From positions 11,583,774 to 11,647,773 of the forward strand of contig NW_024037071.1 in assembly GCF_015706575.1 (NCBI RefSeq): a DNA stretch of 64,000 nt, given 5' to 3'. Origin of the DNA: Patiria miniata (Eukaryota; Echinodermata; Asteroidea; Valvatida; Asterinidae). Below are positions 21,494 to 33,347 of the stretch, one piece after another (the first letter of the stretch is position 1; the number at the start of each line of letters is the position of its first letter). The translations under genes and the position numbers were made by a program. The notes below the pieces were generated by a model. That model had not been told where the DNA came from and did not search any database. It saw only the letters and a list, made by a program, of their open reading frames with translations.

Positions 21494-23303
21494 CACGGTT
21501 TCAATGTAAATTTGATATATTGCCGTGATTTGATTGTATTTTGTTTTCAACAATTCCCCCCCCCCCCAAAAAAAGAGTTTACGCATCCGAGAAAGTTCCA
21601 GACCTGACCTTACTCATTGTCTGTAAAACTGTAATAGACAAAATTTCCAGGGCAATTTCATCTTCCCTTTATATATCACACGCACACACCGAGGGCGATG
21701 CTCATTTCTTGCGACTGTGAAATTGATGTAGGCTCATGATAGTTTTTTTCTCGACCTATTTCGTCCAATTAACACCAAATTGTAACGCAGGGTTTTCGCA
21801 CGACCGAAATTATTGTGATATACTCTGCCGAGACCGTGCACAACAATACGCACGACCAGTATCCAATTTCGCCTGCTGGGTTTTCAATGCGTTTTATACA
21901 GTAGTGCAACTTATGGGCAAGTTTGATTGTTTTCTATACAACTTAAACAAACGTCAGTTTGAATTCCAATCACATCACCGAAGATGCATGGAACATGTGC
22001 ATAATATTTGTGATTTGTTTTCGCTTGAAGCAATATAATTGCTCAACATCGTGGGCAGGATGCTTGGCAACTAATATGCAGTGAATACAACATAGTCATG
22101 TATCTTGAAAACAAGGCAAGCCCATGCACAATTGTTTGGTCTCTAAGTGGAGTCCGTTGCTAGGGCTTGCAATTCAAAAGATGCTCTTTCATATTTTGAG
22201 TCGCACTCTCTCGTGTGCACCTGGGACGTGATTTTTTTCTTTAACCAGTTTGTTTACGTGACGATGGGGTCCCGGTTGATGGCGGTAATATTAAATTGTA
22301 AAACGTGTGCCCGGGGCACACCTCTTTTTTTTGGATCACAATTTCTTTGAAAACACAAATGACTGTTTTATTTTGTTATATTCTGTACATTTCAGGCGCA
22401 ATTATGTCACAGGATATTTAGTGCCAGCCATATTTTCACATTGAGGAAGATTTTATCAAATCAAACAGAGATCAGTAGCAAACTAGCTATATGCCGACAG
22501 GGAACCGCCGGGCAACCAAACATGTAAGCATCTTCTGCATGTTACTTGGCCCACATTTAACAGTTAATGCCAACACTTTTAAACAAATAATATTTCAAGA
22601 GATAAACATGCAGTGCAGAAGACAATCGTTTGCTAAAAATTGGCATCACGTGACCACAACATCACTTGGTTTATAGATTAATATCAACAGTAGATTAAGA
22701 CTCACAAAGCGCACGTCTGTGACACGTTCATAATTATGTTACATCACAAACTTACATTATGTAGTTGTCATAAACTCTGTGGAGTAAAGAGGAGCAGTAT
22801 AGGCGTGATGTGCGACATCATTACATCTTCATGGCACGTGCTCTTGGAAACTATATGTGGTTAATGTTGCAAACGGTTGTTTGTTGGTTTTCTTATGAGA
22901 AATGTCTCTTTCACTTCAATCTAATTATGCATTTCAGAATCTACGCGAAGCATGCATGCCTGCAGAAAATTAAAACCATGCCCCGGTACTATACAGTCGT
23001 AAATGAGTCTAGGGCATAGTTTCAATTGAACCGTATTAGTCTTTGACTTTACAAAGATATTATCTTTCCAAATTGCATCGGCCAAGGCGTCTGAGAGACA
23101 TTGGGAAATTGCTTTACAGTTTTAAATAATTGCAGTCCTGTATCTTTGTATGCTGTCATCTTTTCGTTGGGTGAAAAATGATTAAGTATCCCATAAACCA
23201 CGTGAAGCGCATTCACCGTAGTGAAATACTTCTGCACACGCCAAGCATATAGTTAAGTTCATATATCTTATGAACTAACAGAAAAATAATTTAAAAACTA
23301 GAG
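21494..23303. other. No gene seen
   Basis: About 1.8 kb without a recognised exon, RNA gene or repeat. Short frames lack homology I can name. Confidence 0.5.
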
Positions 23304-24838
23304 GTTCGCGTTTGTTGTTACAAACGCAGAGTGGTCGGGCAGGCACTTTTTTTCATTAAACACTGCCGAGTTAAGTTATGAATATTTTTATGTAAGAACG
23401 AAGGATCAAAAGTTAAATCCTTTACAGTACAATCATTTTTTTTGTGTGATAAAATTCAGTAAACATTCTATGTACACAATTAAGTTATTTCTGGCTTGAT
23501 GACGTAATTATTCAAAAACGAAAAGTGAATACTGATTTATAGTTCGGAGTGGATACATGTTCATTGTGCGGAAGTTAAATAATATATGAAAATATGAAAA
23601 ATGTAAGTGTATGTATTCATAACATCTAACTTCCAGTTTGATAACGTCACAGTATTTGGAAGCATGCAAAAAGTGGACATTGTAATGGATATCGTTATTT
23701 GGGCTACGAAGATATTCGACATGGATCGAATGATATACATGTAAAATAGACTTAAAATGCGGGTCATTTTCAAATTCTCATAGAAGTAACTTCCGGTCTG
23801 ATGACGTCATGAATTTGAAACCTTGCTAAGTTATCTGTGGTTACTCAAAAAATATCAAGGGGCGGTTTGATAAAAATTTAAAAGCGGATGGTTTTCAAAT
23901 TAAAGAAAGCAAACACTGTTTTATGTGTCGCTAGGGGGCGCCCTTTCGAAAGATGACGTCATCACACTGCGTTTGAGTCTGGCATTCCTCACTAAACACT
24001 TTCATAATTTATATGAGTGTAGTAAAATGATTCCGCTTTTGAGTTATATTCGGTTTTTATTGCACTTCCGGTAACACCAGTACCGGAAGTGAAGGTCAAG
24101 CGGTTTTGTGTCCATGTACAAGAAATGTTACTCCAGGCATAGTCTACAGCCTCACGAAAAAACGAACACGATAATCTATTTAGTTCAAAAGATATAGCGT
24201 AAACTATTTTGTCAAAATTTGCCCTTAAATCGCTTGTAATTTGATACCCGATGACGTCATGCTGACGTAAAAAATGTATAACATCTTCGTAACATGGTAC
24301 AAGTTCACACAAGGTTTTGTGATTGTACCGTAAACCGTTCGGAAGAAATTTTGCTTTGTTTTTATTTCAGGCTAACGTCTTCATTTTGAATTCATCTAAC
24401 TTTGACCTTCCGGTAGACCCGGAAGTAAAGGTCAAGTGAGTTTACGTACACGACAAAAAAATGTTGAGCAATTAATGGTCTATCTCATTACAGAATACAA
24501 ACCTCATTGATTATTTAGTTCAAGAGTTATAAGTGAAAGTAATTGGTCACTTTTCCACCTAAAATCGCTTGTAATTTGACACCCGATGACGTAATCATGA
24601 CGTCGGAGTAATATGCACCACTAAGGATGAGGGTCGATATATATTGAAAGTTACACGTTCCTATCATATACCGTTTAGGAGAAAAGCCGCGGAGAAGTAT
24701 TGTCCGGAAAAAAAAAGATTTACCAGAACAATAACAGAGAGTGGTCGGGTTGTGCCCGACCACTCAAAGAAAGAAAGATTAATCGTAACAGATCCAAAGA
24801 GTGGTCGGGTTGTGCCCGACCACTCAATAATGACATAA
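23304..24838. repeat. Composite repeat: ACTTCCGGT/TGATGACGTCAT units between hairpin ends
   Basis: The left end carries the hairpin GCGTTTGTTGTTACAAACGC followed by AGAGTGGTCGGGCA; the right end carries two hairpins with the same GAGTGGTCGGG word. Inside, a unit with ACTTCCGGT, TGATGACGTCAT and a spacer recurs at about 23485, 23628, 23789 and 23940. Two longer units follow at about 24060-24310 and 24405-24610, sharing ATCGCTTGTAATTTGA, ACCCGATGACGT and GAAGTGAAGGTCAAG/GAAGTAAAGGTCAAG. TGACGTCA is the consensus CREB/ATF site; whether any copy is used is unknown. It could be one transposon with internal duplications. Confidence 0.65.
24739..24825. repeat. Two identical 27-nt hairpins in tandem
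   Basis: GAGTGGTCGGG, loop TTGTG, then CCCGACCACTC, at 24739-24765 and again at 24799-24825, with 11-bp perfect stems. They are separated by an A-rich spacer that itself repeats upstream (AAAGATT(T/A)A...AACA). They mark the right edge of the composite repeat. A Helitron-like 3' hairpin was considered but the expected CTRR end is not evident. Confidence 0.85.
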
Positions 24839-24856
24839 GTACATTTCATAAGTAAA

Positions 24857-25092
24857 GCCTATAGTTTCCACAGCGACGTTAAGCTTACGCAGACTACGCG
24901 GACAGTGCACGGAATCGTCGACGAAGTTGAACCGGGATGAACTTTACCGATCGTCTGCGAGATAGTTTGCGTCTGTCTGGGTTGTAGGTGACATTTACGG
25001 ATGAAATGCTTCCATATGTCTGCGTTGCAGTTTGGGTCTTGTTTGCGTTGCTTTCGGCGTTTCTTATGTCGATCATGATGGAAACTATAGGC
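24857..25092. mobile_element. MITE with 14-bp terminal inverted repeats
   Basis: GCCTATAGTTTCCA at 24857-24870 is inverted at 25079-25092. The 236-bp element repeats the word GTCTGCG inside. No coding capacity, no clear target duplication. Superfamily not assigned. Confidence 0.7.
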
Positions 25093-26261
25093 TTCAGATA
25101 TAAACATCACATCGCTTTATACGAAAAACTAATCACCGAATTCCAGGCGTATTAGAAGAAAACAACTGATTTGTTTTCCGATTCATTGCCTCATAGTCCT
25201 GCAAATTGCCTAGTTTGATTGTCTTCCATACCCAGAATGCAAAACTGTACTGTTTTATTTGAATTACAAAATAAATTTACAATGAAAAGTACCTTCATTC
25301 TAAAAAAAAAAAATTAGTTGCTCCTTTTCCCCAAACTGTTAAGCGAAGGAAAAAGTCTACCTGATGACCCAGTCAACACAGCGTTCTGAATCCCAAGGCC
25401 CTCGTACCCAGGGGAGGACATGGTGAGGGGTGCGCAAGATGCGCACGCATCCCCGGAAATTAACAACAGGTACCGGCACTCCGTGTTACCATTCCTTTCC
25501 GCAACTGTGTATTTACTTTCACAACAGTTACCTGTAACTATTCACAATATTTTTCCCAACGTGTACCTGGTAACAGTTGAAATATTGATCGTCCACAACC
25601 AATTTCACCTCAATTCGGTGGTCCAAAGCGCGGAGAATCGGCTTTAAGCGTGGGTATACGTTTTTGTATGTTTACGTAAATGTTTAACTAGCGCCTCCAG
25701 AGTCAGATAGCGACCACACCCAATCGGAGGGATTGTATTCAGTCCGCATTAAGTTTTAGCTCGCAACGACAACAGTTATTCGTTTGTAGTTTTGGATGGA
25801 TGTTTCAAAATTTGAGTGCGATTTCATGTTCTTACTGCTCACTGGTTATCAGCCTTTCTGTAGTAACGCTTTACGCGGAACCATGGCGTTATACATGTAG
25901 TGACGTCAGTACTTGCCAATTGGCTATAATCCTTCATGTTGAATAGTTTCTCATTATAATGAAGGACCATGTAACGGGAATTACATTTATAAAGGATTAG
26001 TTGTGCATTGAGAGATTGTTAAAAAAATCTCGCACAAATATTCCCAATGTGACTTTCAAACAGTCGTTTTGACCAAACGAGAAAGTGGATAACACCATTG
26101 AATAAGACTAGACTTGCGTGATGATTCCTTGCAGGGAGTGTTCCCCATAGACTGGGGCTGTAGGTGTATCAAGATAGAAAATGTGCGTTTGCTCATGTTG
26201 TGTTTTACACCAAAAAAAGGCTCTTTTCCTATCTGAAATTATCGTGCGACAATATGCATTG
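25093..26261. other. No gene seen
   Basis: Unique-looking sequence with a poly-A stretch near 25302. Nothing recognised. Confidence 0.5.
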
Positions 26262-26735
26262 TTATACCTCTGTCTTGAATACTGTATTTTCATTGGCCTA
26301 GAACGATCACGTGTTATGTTTATAAAACGTCATGGCACACTCCCTGTGAGGTAATCACGTTAAGTGATAGGGAGTGTGCTATGACTTTGCACGTAGGTAC
26401 GTACGGTGTGAAACACTTGTATCGTTGGTATAACATACCCAGGCTATTTGTTATCATGTTTTCACACATGAGTGGGAGCAGCGAACTAGCAGACGATCAG
26501 CTGTTTTGAGTTGACGTTCGATTGTCATGATTGTTGTGTTTACTGCTATTTGATTTCGTGATTTTTACATCAAAATTTTAAAAAAAATCCAAGACAGAGG
26601 TATAACAAAATTGTTGACTGGTGTGATGTGGGATATGACGTTTTGACCACCCTCGGGCGCATAGCACACGAGGCGAATATGCACCCCGCCTCGAGTGCTG
26701 AAAACGTCATATCCCACATCACTCCTGTCAAAAAT
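26262..26735. repeat. Nested inverted repeats (foldback-like)
   Basis: GTTATACCTCTGTCTT at 26262-26277 is inverted as AAGACAGAGGTATAAC at about 26591-26606. Inside it, CATGGCACACTCCCT pairs with AGGGAGTGTGCTATG (26331-26382). Immediately right, GAGTGATGTGGGATATGACG-type arms at 26625 and 26705 form another hairpin. Probably a foldback or MITE cluster; borders are uncertain. Confidence 0.6.
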
Positions 26736-26938
26736 TGTTAAATGGACAATCTAAACGTTTGGGCCAATTACAGGGAATTTTAAGCAACACAATTCGTTTT
26801 GCAAATTGCGCTAAGCAATTTTCAGCTAAAACTAGCAACATAGTTATCACATTGAAATTTGGCTGACAGCCTCTTTAATATTTCTTGCGCACATCATTCG
26901 AATTTTGTGCTGAGCAGCTCAATGAAATCGTTCCCCGG

Positions 26939-27790
26939 CAATGGCGTAACCTATAGGTTGGTAGGGGGGGGGGGGGGGGGGGGGGGGGTAAGGGGGGATC
27001 CCCCAATATTTTCACGAGTGCCCTTTTTAGACGTCAAGCAAACTTCAACAGCGTCGGCAAAATCATCCTGCTTTCGCCAAAATTCGCGCGTCCGTCTACA
27101 AATATGCCGTGATAAAGCACGTCACTACAGTGCCCATGATCGTCCCCTTTGAGCAGCGTCCATACCAGGCGCGGTTCTACGGGGGGGGGGCGGGGGGGGG
27201 GGGGGGAGGGGGCTAGGGGGCTTTAGACGCCCCCCCCAAAAAAAAGTTGTTCTAGCCCCCCCCCCCCCTAAAAAAAATATTCCAGAAAAAATGGCAGTAG
27301 CAAATGTTAGAAGTTGATGTGACTTGCGAACGGTGTCCCCCTCCCAAAAAAATTGTGAAAAAGGGGAATTTGTACACTATTGGGTACTATAAGTGCATGA
27401 TTGTAGGATTTGATCAGCGCTCCCCACTGAAAGATGGTACGCCCCCCCCCCCCCCCCCCCCCCCCCGGCCCACACCCAGCAGTTGATTTTCGGAGGCCTT
27501 AGTTTCCGGAGGGAAAAAACGGTCTACATTTCAGCACGCCTCCCTGCGAAAATTTCTGAAGAAGAAAATAAAAACATACATGAAGAAGATCTGCATCCCC
27601 GTCCCCCCCCCCCCCCCCCCCCCCCCCCCCATCCCGCTTTTTGATTTTACGGAGGCAGGGTGAAAAAAATCCTGTCTACCTTTTAGAAGCAAATTTATTT
27701 TCACCCTTTCCCTTCAATTCAAAGTGGTCTAGCAACACTCCTGCCAATGTGCCCTTTTTACCTGTAACCCCCCCCCCCCCCAAAAAAAAT
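26939..27790. mobile_element. Cluster of damaged poly-G/poly-C hAT-like ends
   Basis: Left-type ends at 26939 (CAATGGCGTAACC followed by ~22 G) and 27166 (CAGGCGCGGTTCTACGG followed by G runs) have no right partner that I could find. From 27360 to 27535 the sequence parallels the intact copy at 16288-16595 (GATTGTAGGATTTGATCAGCG, TTAGTTTCCGGAG, GGTCTACATTTCA). Long C runs lie at about 27440-27466 and 27605-27630. Likely nested or rearranged copies, possibly collapsed in assembly. Confidence 0.55.
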
Positions 27791-27884
27791 CTAAATGAAC
27801 TTGCTAAGCGCATAGCTGCCGGGACCAAGTTTCACATTGTGACCAAGTTTTCCTACACGTCGCGCGCACGGGGTAAACTTTTTT

Positions 27885-28397
27885 TCAGGTATTGACGGAT
27901 GGCAAGCCTTGGCTCTGCTCACCCAAAGTGCTGGGCCCGGGTAGCGGGTGGACTCTAGTAGAATTCTCTCCGGTCGTTGAGTTGCTGCAACGGAGAAGAA
28001 CCACATCCTTGACGAAGCGAGCGGCGTAGAGCTTTGGCAAGTATACGCAGACTAGCGTCAGGTAGGCATTGAGCAGCACGGCCATACAGAGTGTAGCCAC
28101 CTTCTGTAGGACAATGGTAGCCGTGGCATAGACAGGCACAGCGGCCAGGCACAGCACCAGGGTGGAATAGACGCTGACTGCGATGAACTTGGACTCGTTG
28201 TAGTTGCTGGGTACCTTACGGGTCTTGAAGGCGTAGTAGCAGCAGGCCAGGATCAGCAGCAGGTTGTACATGCACGAGGCGACGAAGCCGCTCCGGAACA
28301 GGCAGTAGATCTCCATGTAATTGCAGAACTTCTCTGGCATTAGGAGCTGGGGTTTGCTGAGGTTGCCTGTGATGCCGGATACACCAACAATCACCAC
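27885..28397 (-). CDS. Class C GPCR, 3' exon (TM4/5 to TM7 and tail)
   Basis: The terminal exon of a metabotropic glutamate-like receptor encodes 170 residues plus stop. The acceptor reads TTTTTTTCTCCATAATGCAG just before 28397, and the exon opens in phase 0 with VVIVGVSGITGN. Landmarks of the family are a Cys-bearing extracellular loop (KFCNYMEIYCLF), TM5 (VASCMYNLLLILACCYYAFKTR), VPSNYNESKFIAVSVY leading into TM6, and TM7 with the class C PKxY motif as VYLPKLYAARF. The tail is short (about 35 residues) and Ser/Pro-rich. Its phase and content continue the exon ending at 36856. It would also fit the exon ending at 45985, making it potentially shared. A TTTATT at 27694-27699 (AATAAA on the minus strand) is a possible poly(A) signal. 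Confidence 0.85.
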   Translation of the reverse strand: MVIVGVSGITGNLSKPQLLMPEKFCNYMEIYCLFRSGFVASCMYNLLLILACCYYAFKTRKVPSNYNESKFIAVSVYSTLVLCLAAVPVYATATIVLQKVATLCMAVLLNAYLTLVCVYLPKLYAARFVKDVVLLRCSNSTTGENSTRVHPLPGPSTLGEQSQGLPSVNT

Positions 28398-28865
28398 CTG
28401 CATTATGGAGAAAAAAACACGGCAACTCAGATCATGGCTAAAATGTTCACCAGTGAAGACCCTTCAAGCAATATGGTTTAAAACTCCAAAAGATCTCTTT
28501 AATTGTAAAGCATATGGGACCTTAAAGAAGTCCTGTTTGACACTGAAGGAAGATACGATTTCATATCAATCGAAAGGATTTGACTACATTGTTTTCTGTA
28601 CTTTAATTCAATGTTAAATTTCCATCATGTACCTTAATCATTATTATTTTTGGTATTGGCAAAAAATCACGTCCGGCGAAGAGAAATTTGAGATGTGTCT
28701 CGACGTTCACTGTAAACAGATCTAGAGACATTAAAATACGGTGCACTGAACTGTAGTCATTGGAAAATCGTTAAGTAATCATTGATGTGTCATTTCGACA
28801 CAAGCGGACAACCCATTTACAAAATAAATGCCTATGTTTGCGGTGACCTTTCAGTTATTCTGCGA

Positions 28866-29465
28866 CATAGCTGTAACGAGTCACTGTGACTCGAGTCGAG
28901 TCGAGTCATTTTAAAGAAGTGACTCGAGTAGAATCGAGTCAGTAGGCAAGAAGGTCGAGTCGAGTCGAGTCAAGTATTTAGATCGAGTCAATTCGAGTCA
29001 CAAATATAAAACACTATACAATAAATAAACCAAAGAGAGAAAGTAATTTGCTTTGCTTTTTTGATTTTACATTCCGGCTACTACATGTGGTGACACCACA
29101 TTTGACTCAATGAAAATAAAAACGGGGTGCAAGGTGATGGCCATTCAACTAATGTACGTATATGTATACATTATTCGCGAACATTCTAACGTCACGTGAA
29201 CAAAAACCGGCACCGGCGCAAGTCATTGCAAATATTTTTTGCAAAGTTTTGCTTTTACTTTTGGGACTCGAGTCTTATAAGCCTTCCTCAAGTCGAGTCG
29301 AGTCATTCTGATGAGGTACTCGAGTCGAGTCGAGTCATTTGCTCGCAGTGACTCGAGTCGAGTCGAGTCATTTGCCCTTAGGGACTCGAGTCGAGTCGAG
29401 TCACTAAACATTGTGACTCGAGTTGGAGTCGAGTCGAGTCATCGACTCGAGTCATTACAACTCTG
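28866..29465. mobile_element. hAT-like element with GAGTC arrays at both ends
   Basis: The left end CATAGCTGTAACGAGTC and the reverse-complemented right end CAGAGTTGTAATGACTC are similar. Flanks TTCTGCGA (28858-28865) and TTCTGTGA (29466-29473) match at 7 of 8. GAGTC/GACTC arrays lie at 28882-29000 and 29276-29455 around a 270-bp AT-rich middle. Non-coding; the translated minisatellite frames are artefacts. Confidence 0.8.
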
Positions 29466-29513
29466 TTCTGTGAAGTGACGACCTTTCCTTCTTGCATCGC
29501 TAGTGTCACTAAT

Positions 29514-31499
29514 GGGTCATTCCATGTCAGACCAACGCACTTTTTTACCTCATGTCTTCCGATTTTGATAAAAATTGCTGTGCTTGTAGGTCCTAATGAG
29601 CAATGAATACACACCAATTTTTAGCCCGATCCGACCTATTATGTGGTCAGGGCAGAAGCCACAAAAAATTGGCATTTTTAGAGTAAAATACCACCCTTTT
29701 GGTATAAATATGTCAAAACTATGGCAATTTTCATCGAATATATATGAATTTGGTATTAAAATAATGAGGATTGCATGCTCAAAGCACTTCTTTTGTCAAA
29801 ATTAAATTTTGTGAAAAGTAGGTCACATGACCTGTAATATGCTATCGTGACCTTTGACCCATTTTTGGTAATAATGTATCATTCCGAAAATCAACGAAAT
29901 AAAAATAACTTGCTAGAGCATGTCTCTCTCTATCAGAATCTACTAAAAATCAGTTGGGGTCTTCAAAATTTACAACTTTATGACTATTTTTGTACAGTTG
30001 GTAGGTTACAAATGAGTCAATTTATAGACTTTACATAAGAAATACACCAACACAACTTACTATTCTGTTTCTAAAGTTACTGAAATATATCTTGGTTGTG
30101 AATTTCTCATTCTGAGGGCTGATGAGGTCTAACCAGACTCAGTGTGTAAATTATCAGCAGTGGCGCACCCAGGATTTGGCTTTTGGTGGGGGGGGGGGGG
30201 CGGGGGGTCATAAATCGTTTTTTGTTCAAATTTCTGTAAAAGATTGGACCAACAAAAACTAGCCTAAAATCAAACAAACAAATTGACAACGTGGGGGGGG
30301 GGGGGTGTTTCAAGCCCCCCCCCCCCCTTCCACTGATAATTAGTTATCCCACGAGCGCGCTTGGAATATGAAATAATGCAATGCTGCTGTGACCCATATG
30401 CCACTCGATGCACTACATAATTCCGTGTTATTATAACCAATTTATCTTCAAGCAAACTTGATATCAAATGCATACACGCGGTGAAGATGCACGTGCATAC
30501 ATGTAGTGTATTGGTCCGTTCTGCAGGAAATAACACAACATATGTACACGTACATTTTTAATATCTGGGGTGCAATATAGCTGTGCAATATTATATAAAA
30601 TCACACAGTTGTTGCTATAGATGGACTAATCAGGGTCTAGGATTCAAGTTTGCTTGAAGATAATACTTAATATTACAATCAAAGTTACCTTACTCATTCA
30701 TCACTGTGCTTCTTGAACTTTAATGACTCTCACAGACTTGGCATTTTGTTCCTTTGAGATGAATTTTACCTGGACGTGAGTCCGCTGTACTGGGTGAAGG
30801 CCTGGTTACTGTTAGTAGTTAGCACACTTGCGAGTCCAGATATTCTGATTAGACAGTTTCTTTGGAATCAGAAGGTGGAATTTTGTTTTTCCTGGCTTTG
30901 TACTTTATACATAAAAATCTAGATTAATTTTAGTAACTTAAGAAACAGAATAGTAAGTTGTGTTGGTGTATTTCTTATGTAAAGTCTATAAATTGACTCA
31001 TTTGTAACCTACCAACTGTACAAAAGTAGTCATAAAGTTGTAAATTTTGAAGACCCCAACTGATTTTTAGTAGATTCTGATAGAGAGAGACATGCTCTAG
31101 CATGTTATTTTTATTTCGTTGATTTTCGGAATGATACATTATTACAAAAATTGGGTCAAAGGTCACGATAGCATATTAAAGGTCACGTGACCCACTTTTC
31201 ACAAAATTTAATTTTGACAAAAGAAGTGATTTGAGCATGCAATCCTCATTATTTTAATACCAAATTCACATATATTTGATGAAAATTGCCATAGTTTTGA
31301 CATATTTATACCAAAAGGGTGGTATTTTACTCTAAAAATGCCATTTTTTTGTGGCTTCTGCCTTGACCACATGGTAGGTCAGATCGGGCTAAAAATTGGT
31401 GTGTATTCATTGCTCGTTAGGACCTACAAGCACAGCAATTTTTATTAAAATCGGAAGACATGAGGTAAAAAAGTGCGTTGGTCTGACATGGAATGACCC
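29514..31499. mobile_element. Foldback DNA transposon with ~580-bp inverted arms, TAAT TSD
   Basis: GGGTCATTCCATGTCAGACC at the left is inverted exactly at the right end. The arms run 29514-30095 and about 30926-31499 with a few percent divergence. TAAT flanks both ends (29510-29513 and 31500-31503). The ~830-bp middle has no transposase and carries a nested hAT-like miniature element. Superfamily not assigned; the element is non-autonomous. Confidence 0.9.
30158..30335. mobile_element. hAT-like miniature element with poly-G/poly-C ends (nested)
   Basis: Left end CAGTGGCGCACCCAGGATTTGG followed by G runs. Right end is a 13-C run and TTCCACTG. Flanks ATTATCAG and ATAATTAG match at 6 of 8. It sits in the loop of the foldback element. 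Family of 14552-14712. Confidence 0.7.
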
Positions 31500-31835
31500 T
31501 AATATAAAACGGTATTTCATTTGAAAAGGTGTAAGACAGAGTCTTCATGCTTTTGTGTGTTCGGTTTACGAAAATTATGTAAAATAAAATGATTCAATGT
31601 TATAAAAATATTATACCAAATCTGAACGTCATACTTGTTAATGAGCATTGTCACGTGTTTTCATTTCTTGTGAAATTAACTTTGAATTTGTGCAGGTCCT
31701 ACTTAAAGGCAATTTTTAATACTATATTCATTTTTATACCGTATTTTCCATGGCGTAAAGTTCAGGTGATGGGCTGAAAATTATTTGAAAATGACTATAA
31801 ATAGGCCTACCTATAACATAACCAAAAAGGGAGTT

Positions 31836-31915
31836 GGTCGAGCATAATAATAACTTTGCCTTCCACCTCTATGACCGGGGTTTGAATCCGACCACGACTC
31901 ACATGTGGATTAGAT
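31836..31915 (+). repeat. tRNA-like SINE head, weak
   Basis: B-box-like GGTTTGAATCC at 31879-31889 preceded by TTGGTCGAGCA about 45 bases upstream. No tail or core domain follows. Possible truncated SINE or relic tRNA pseudogene. Confidence 0.3.
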
Positions 31916-32104
31916 TTTAGATCACTTAATGATTCCAGGAATTTTCAATCCACATCGAACATGTTTCATCGTTTCTATTTCTAGGTATTTTTAACCCTTG
32001 GTTAAAAAAGTGAACATAATTATGGTTACACTAACTAAATTCAGCTGACATTGACCTCACATAGGCCTACGAGTACAAGTTGCTAATAATGTAAAATATA
32101 TTCC

Positions 32105-32700
32105 GAGGCTCTGAGTATCTCTCTATCCTGTTAAACGGTGCGGACGACATTGATCTCAGACATGCTTTAGCATAAGATCAGGACAACCAAACATCAACGA
32201 AGCTGACGGCACAAGCTGCAGATATTGCATGGTGATCAACTTCGACATAAAAACAGCGAACATGGATATCTGATGTAATGTACCTAGCTGTCAACAACAG
32301 GTCACAGAGTTCATCGCACTGACATCACTGCAGATTGTAGACCGAAAGGCCAGACAAAAGAAGTTATTGCTAGGATTGCCAAGTCAACTGCTGCTATGGC
32401 AAGACTAAAGCTTGTTGACGATACCGCAAAATCGTAGTTTCGACCAAGCTTAGCTCCCTCTCTGGTTTTATCTGTGTTCGTTTATACGCTGCAAAATCGC
32501 TGAGATAGAAAATTGCATCGCTGCATTCGATTGGAAATCTACAGGAAGCTGTTGAAAATCCACTTGTCATTCCACGCAACAAATGACACAGAGTTCGTCA
32601 CGACAGTGCATGCCTTGCCCTCATCAAGAAGAACAATCCACAAAGTGTTGGACATCGAGCAAATGGATCCAAGACAAACATCATTCTACAAGGGGTGAGG
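32105..32700 (+). pseudogene. Relic of a LINE (non-LTR) reverse transcriptase 3' region
   Basis: Translation in several frames recovers pieces typical of the C-terminal side of endonuclease-type LINE polyproteins. SEYLSILLNGADDIDLRHALA near 32110-32170 resembles the F-x-YLGS...D...IR block; AMARLK-like and VLSVFVYTL-like pieces follow; EIYRKLLKI near 32525-32555 matches the RRCYRKLL-type block. Stops and frame changes are frequent, so it is old and inactive. No 5' part is visible. Confidence 0.55.
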
Positions 32701-32822
32701 GACGCCGGAAGTTCAGTTGTTTGAGGTACTTGCTGGTGCAATAATACGAAAGACGGTATGGGATGGGCCCCATACAAGCTTTTACCTACGGCCGATGACA
32801 ACTAATAAATTACGTTTATTGA

Positions 32823-33347
32823 GGTTACAGCCCGATAGTCCGAAGGTTCGATAGTCAGAAAGTTATTCAGTCCGAAGGGTCATTAGTCCGAAGGTTCGTT
32901 CGTCCGAAGGTTCAATAGTCCGACGATTCGATAATCCGGAGGTTCGATAGTCCGAAGGGCCCATTAGTCCGAAAATAGAATAAGGTTAATTAATCCAAAG
33001 GTTCGTTAGTCCAAATAGACGATAGGGTTCGATAGTCCGATCGACAGTAGGTTCGATAGTCCGAATGGGCAATACGGTTCGTCAGTATGACACTTCTGAC
33101 TATCTGACCTTACTGTTGATTCGGACTATCGGACCTTATTGTCGATTCGGACTATCGGACCTTATTGTCGATTCGGAATAATGAACCTTCGGACTATTGC
33201 ATCAAAATAATGTTCGGATTAACGAATCTTATTCCAGTTTCGGACTAACGAACCCCCTCTTATGGAAATTTTGTGCATTCGGACTATCGAGCCTTCGGAC
33301 TAAAGAACCTTCGGACTATCGGGCCGTCGGACTATCGGGCGGCCCCC
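32823..33347. mobile_element. Palindromic minisatellite with inverted ends and ~9-bp TSD
   Basis: GTTTATTGA flanks both sides (32814-32822 and 33348-33356). The left end GGTTACAGCCCGATAGTCCG and the reverse-complemented right end GGGGGCCGCCCGATAGTCCG share the GCCCGATAGTCCG core. The left half repeats GGTTCGATAGTCCGAA and the right half its inverse (TTCGGACTATCGAACC-type). Same architecture as 20707-21045 with a different repeat word. Confidence 0.8.

Noticed and set aside
23485-24610. CRISPR-like array of repeats and spacers
   Set aside because: Eukaryotic context, diverged units of unequal length and no cas genes; better explained as a transposon-derived repeat.
24739-24838. Helitron 3' terminus
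   Set aside because: A hairpin is present but the CTRR-type end and a 5' TC start are not seen.
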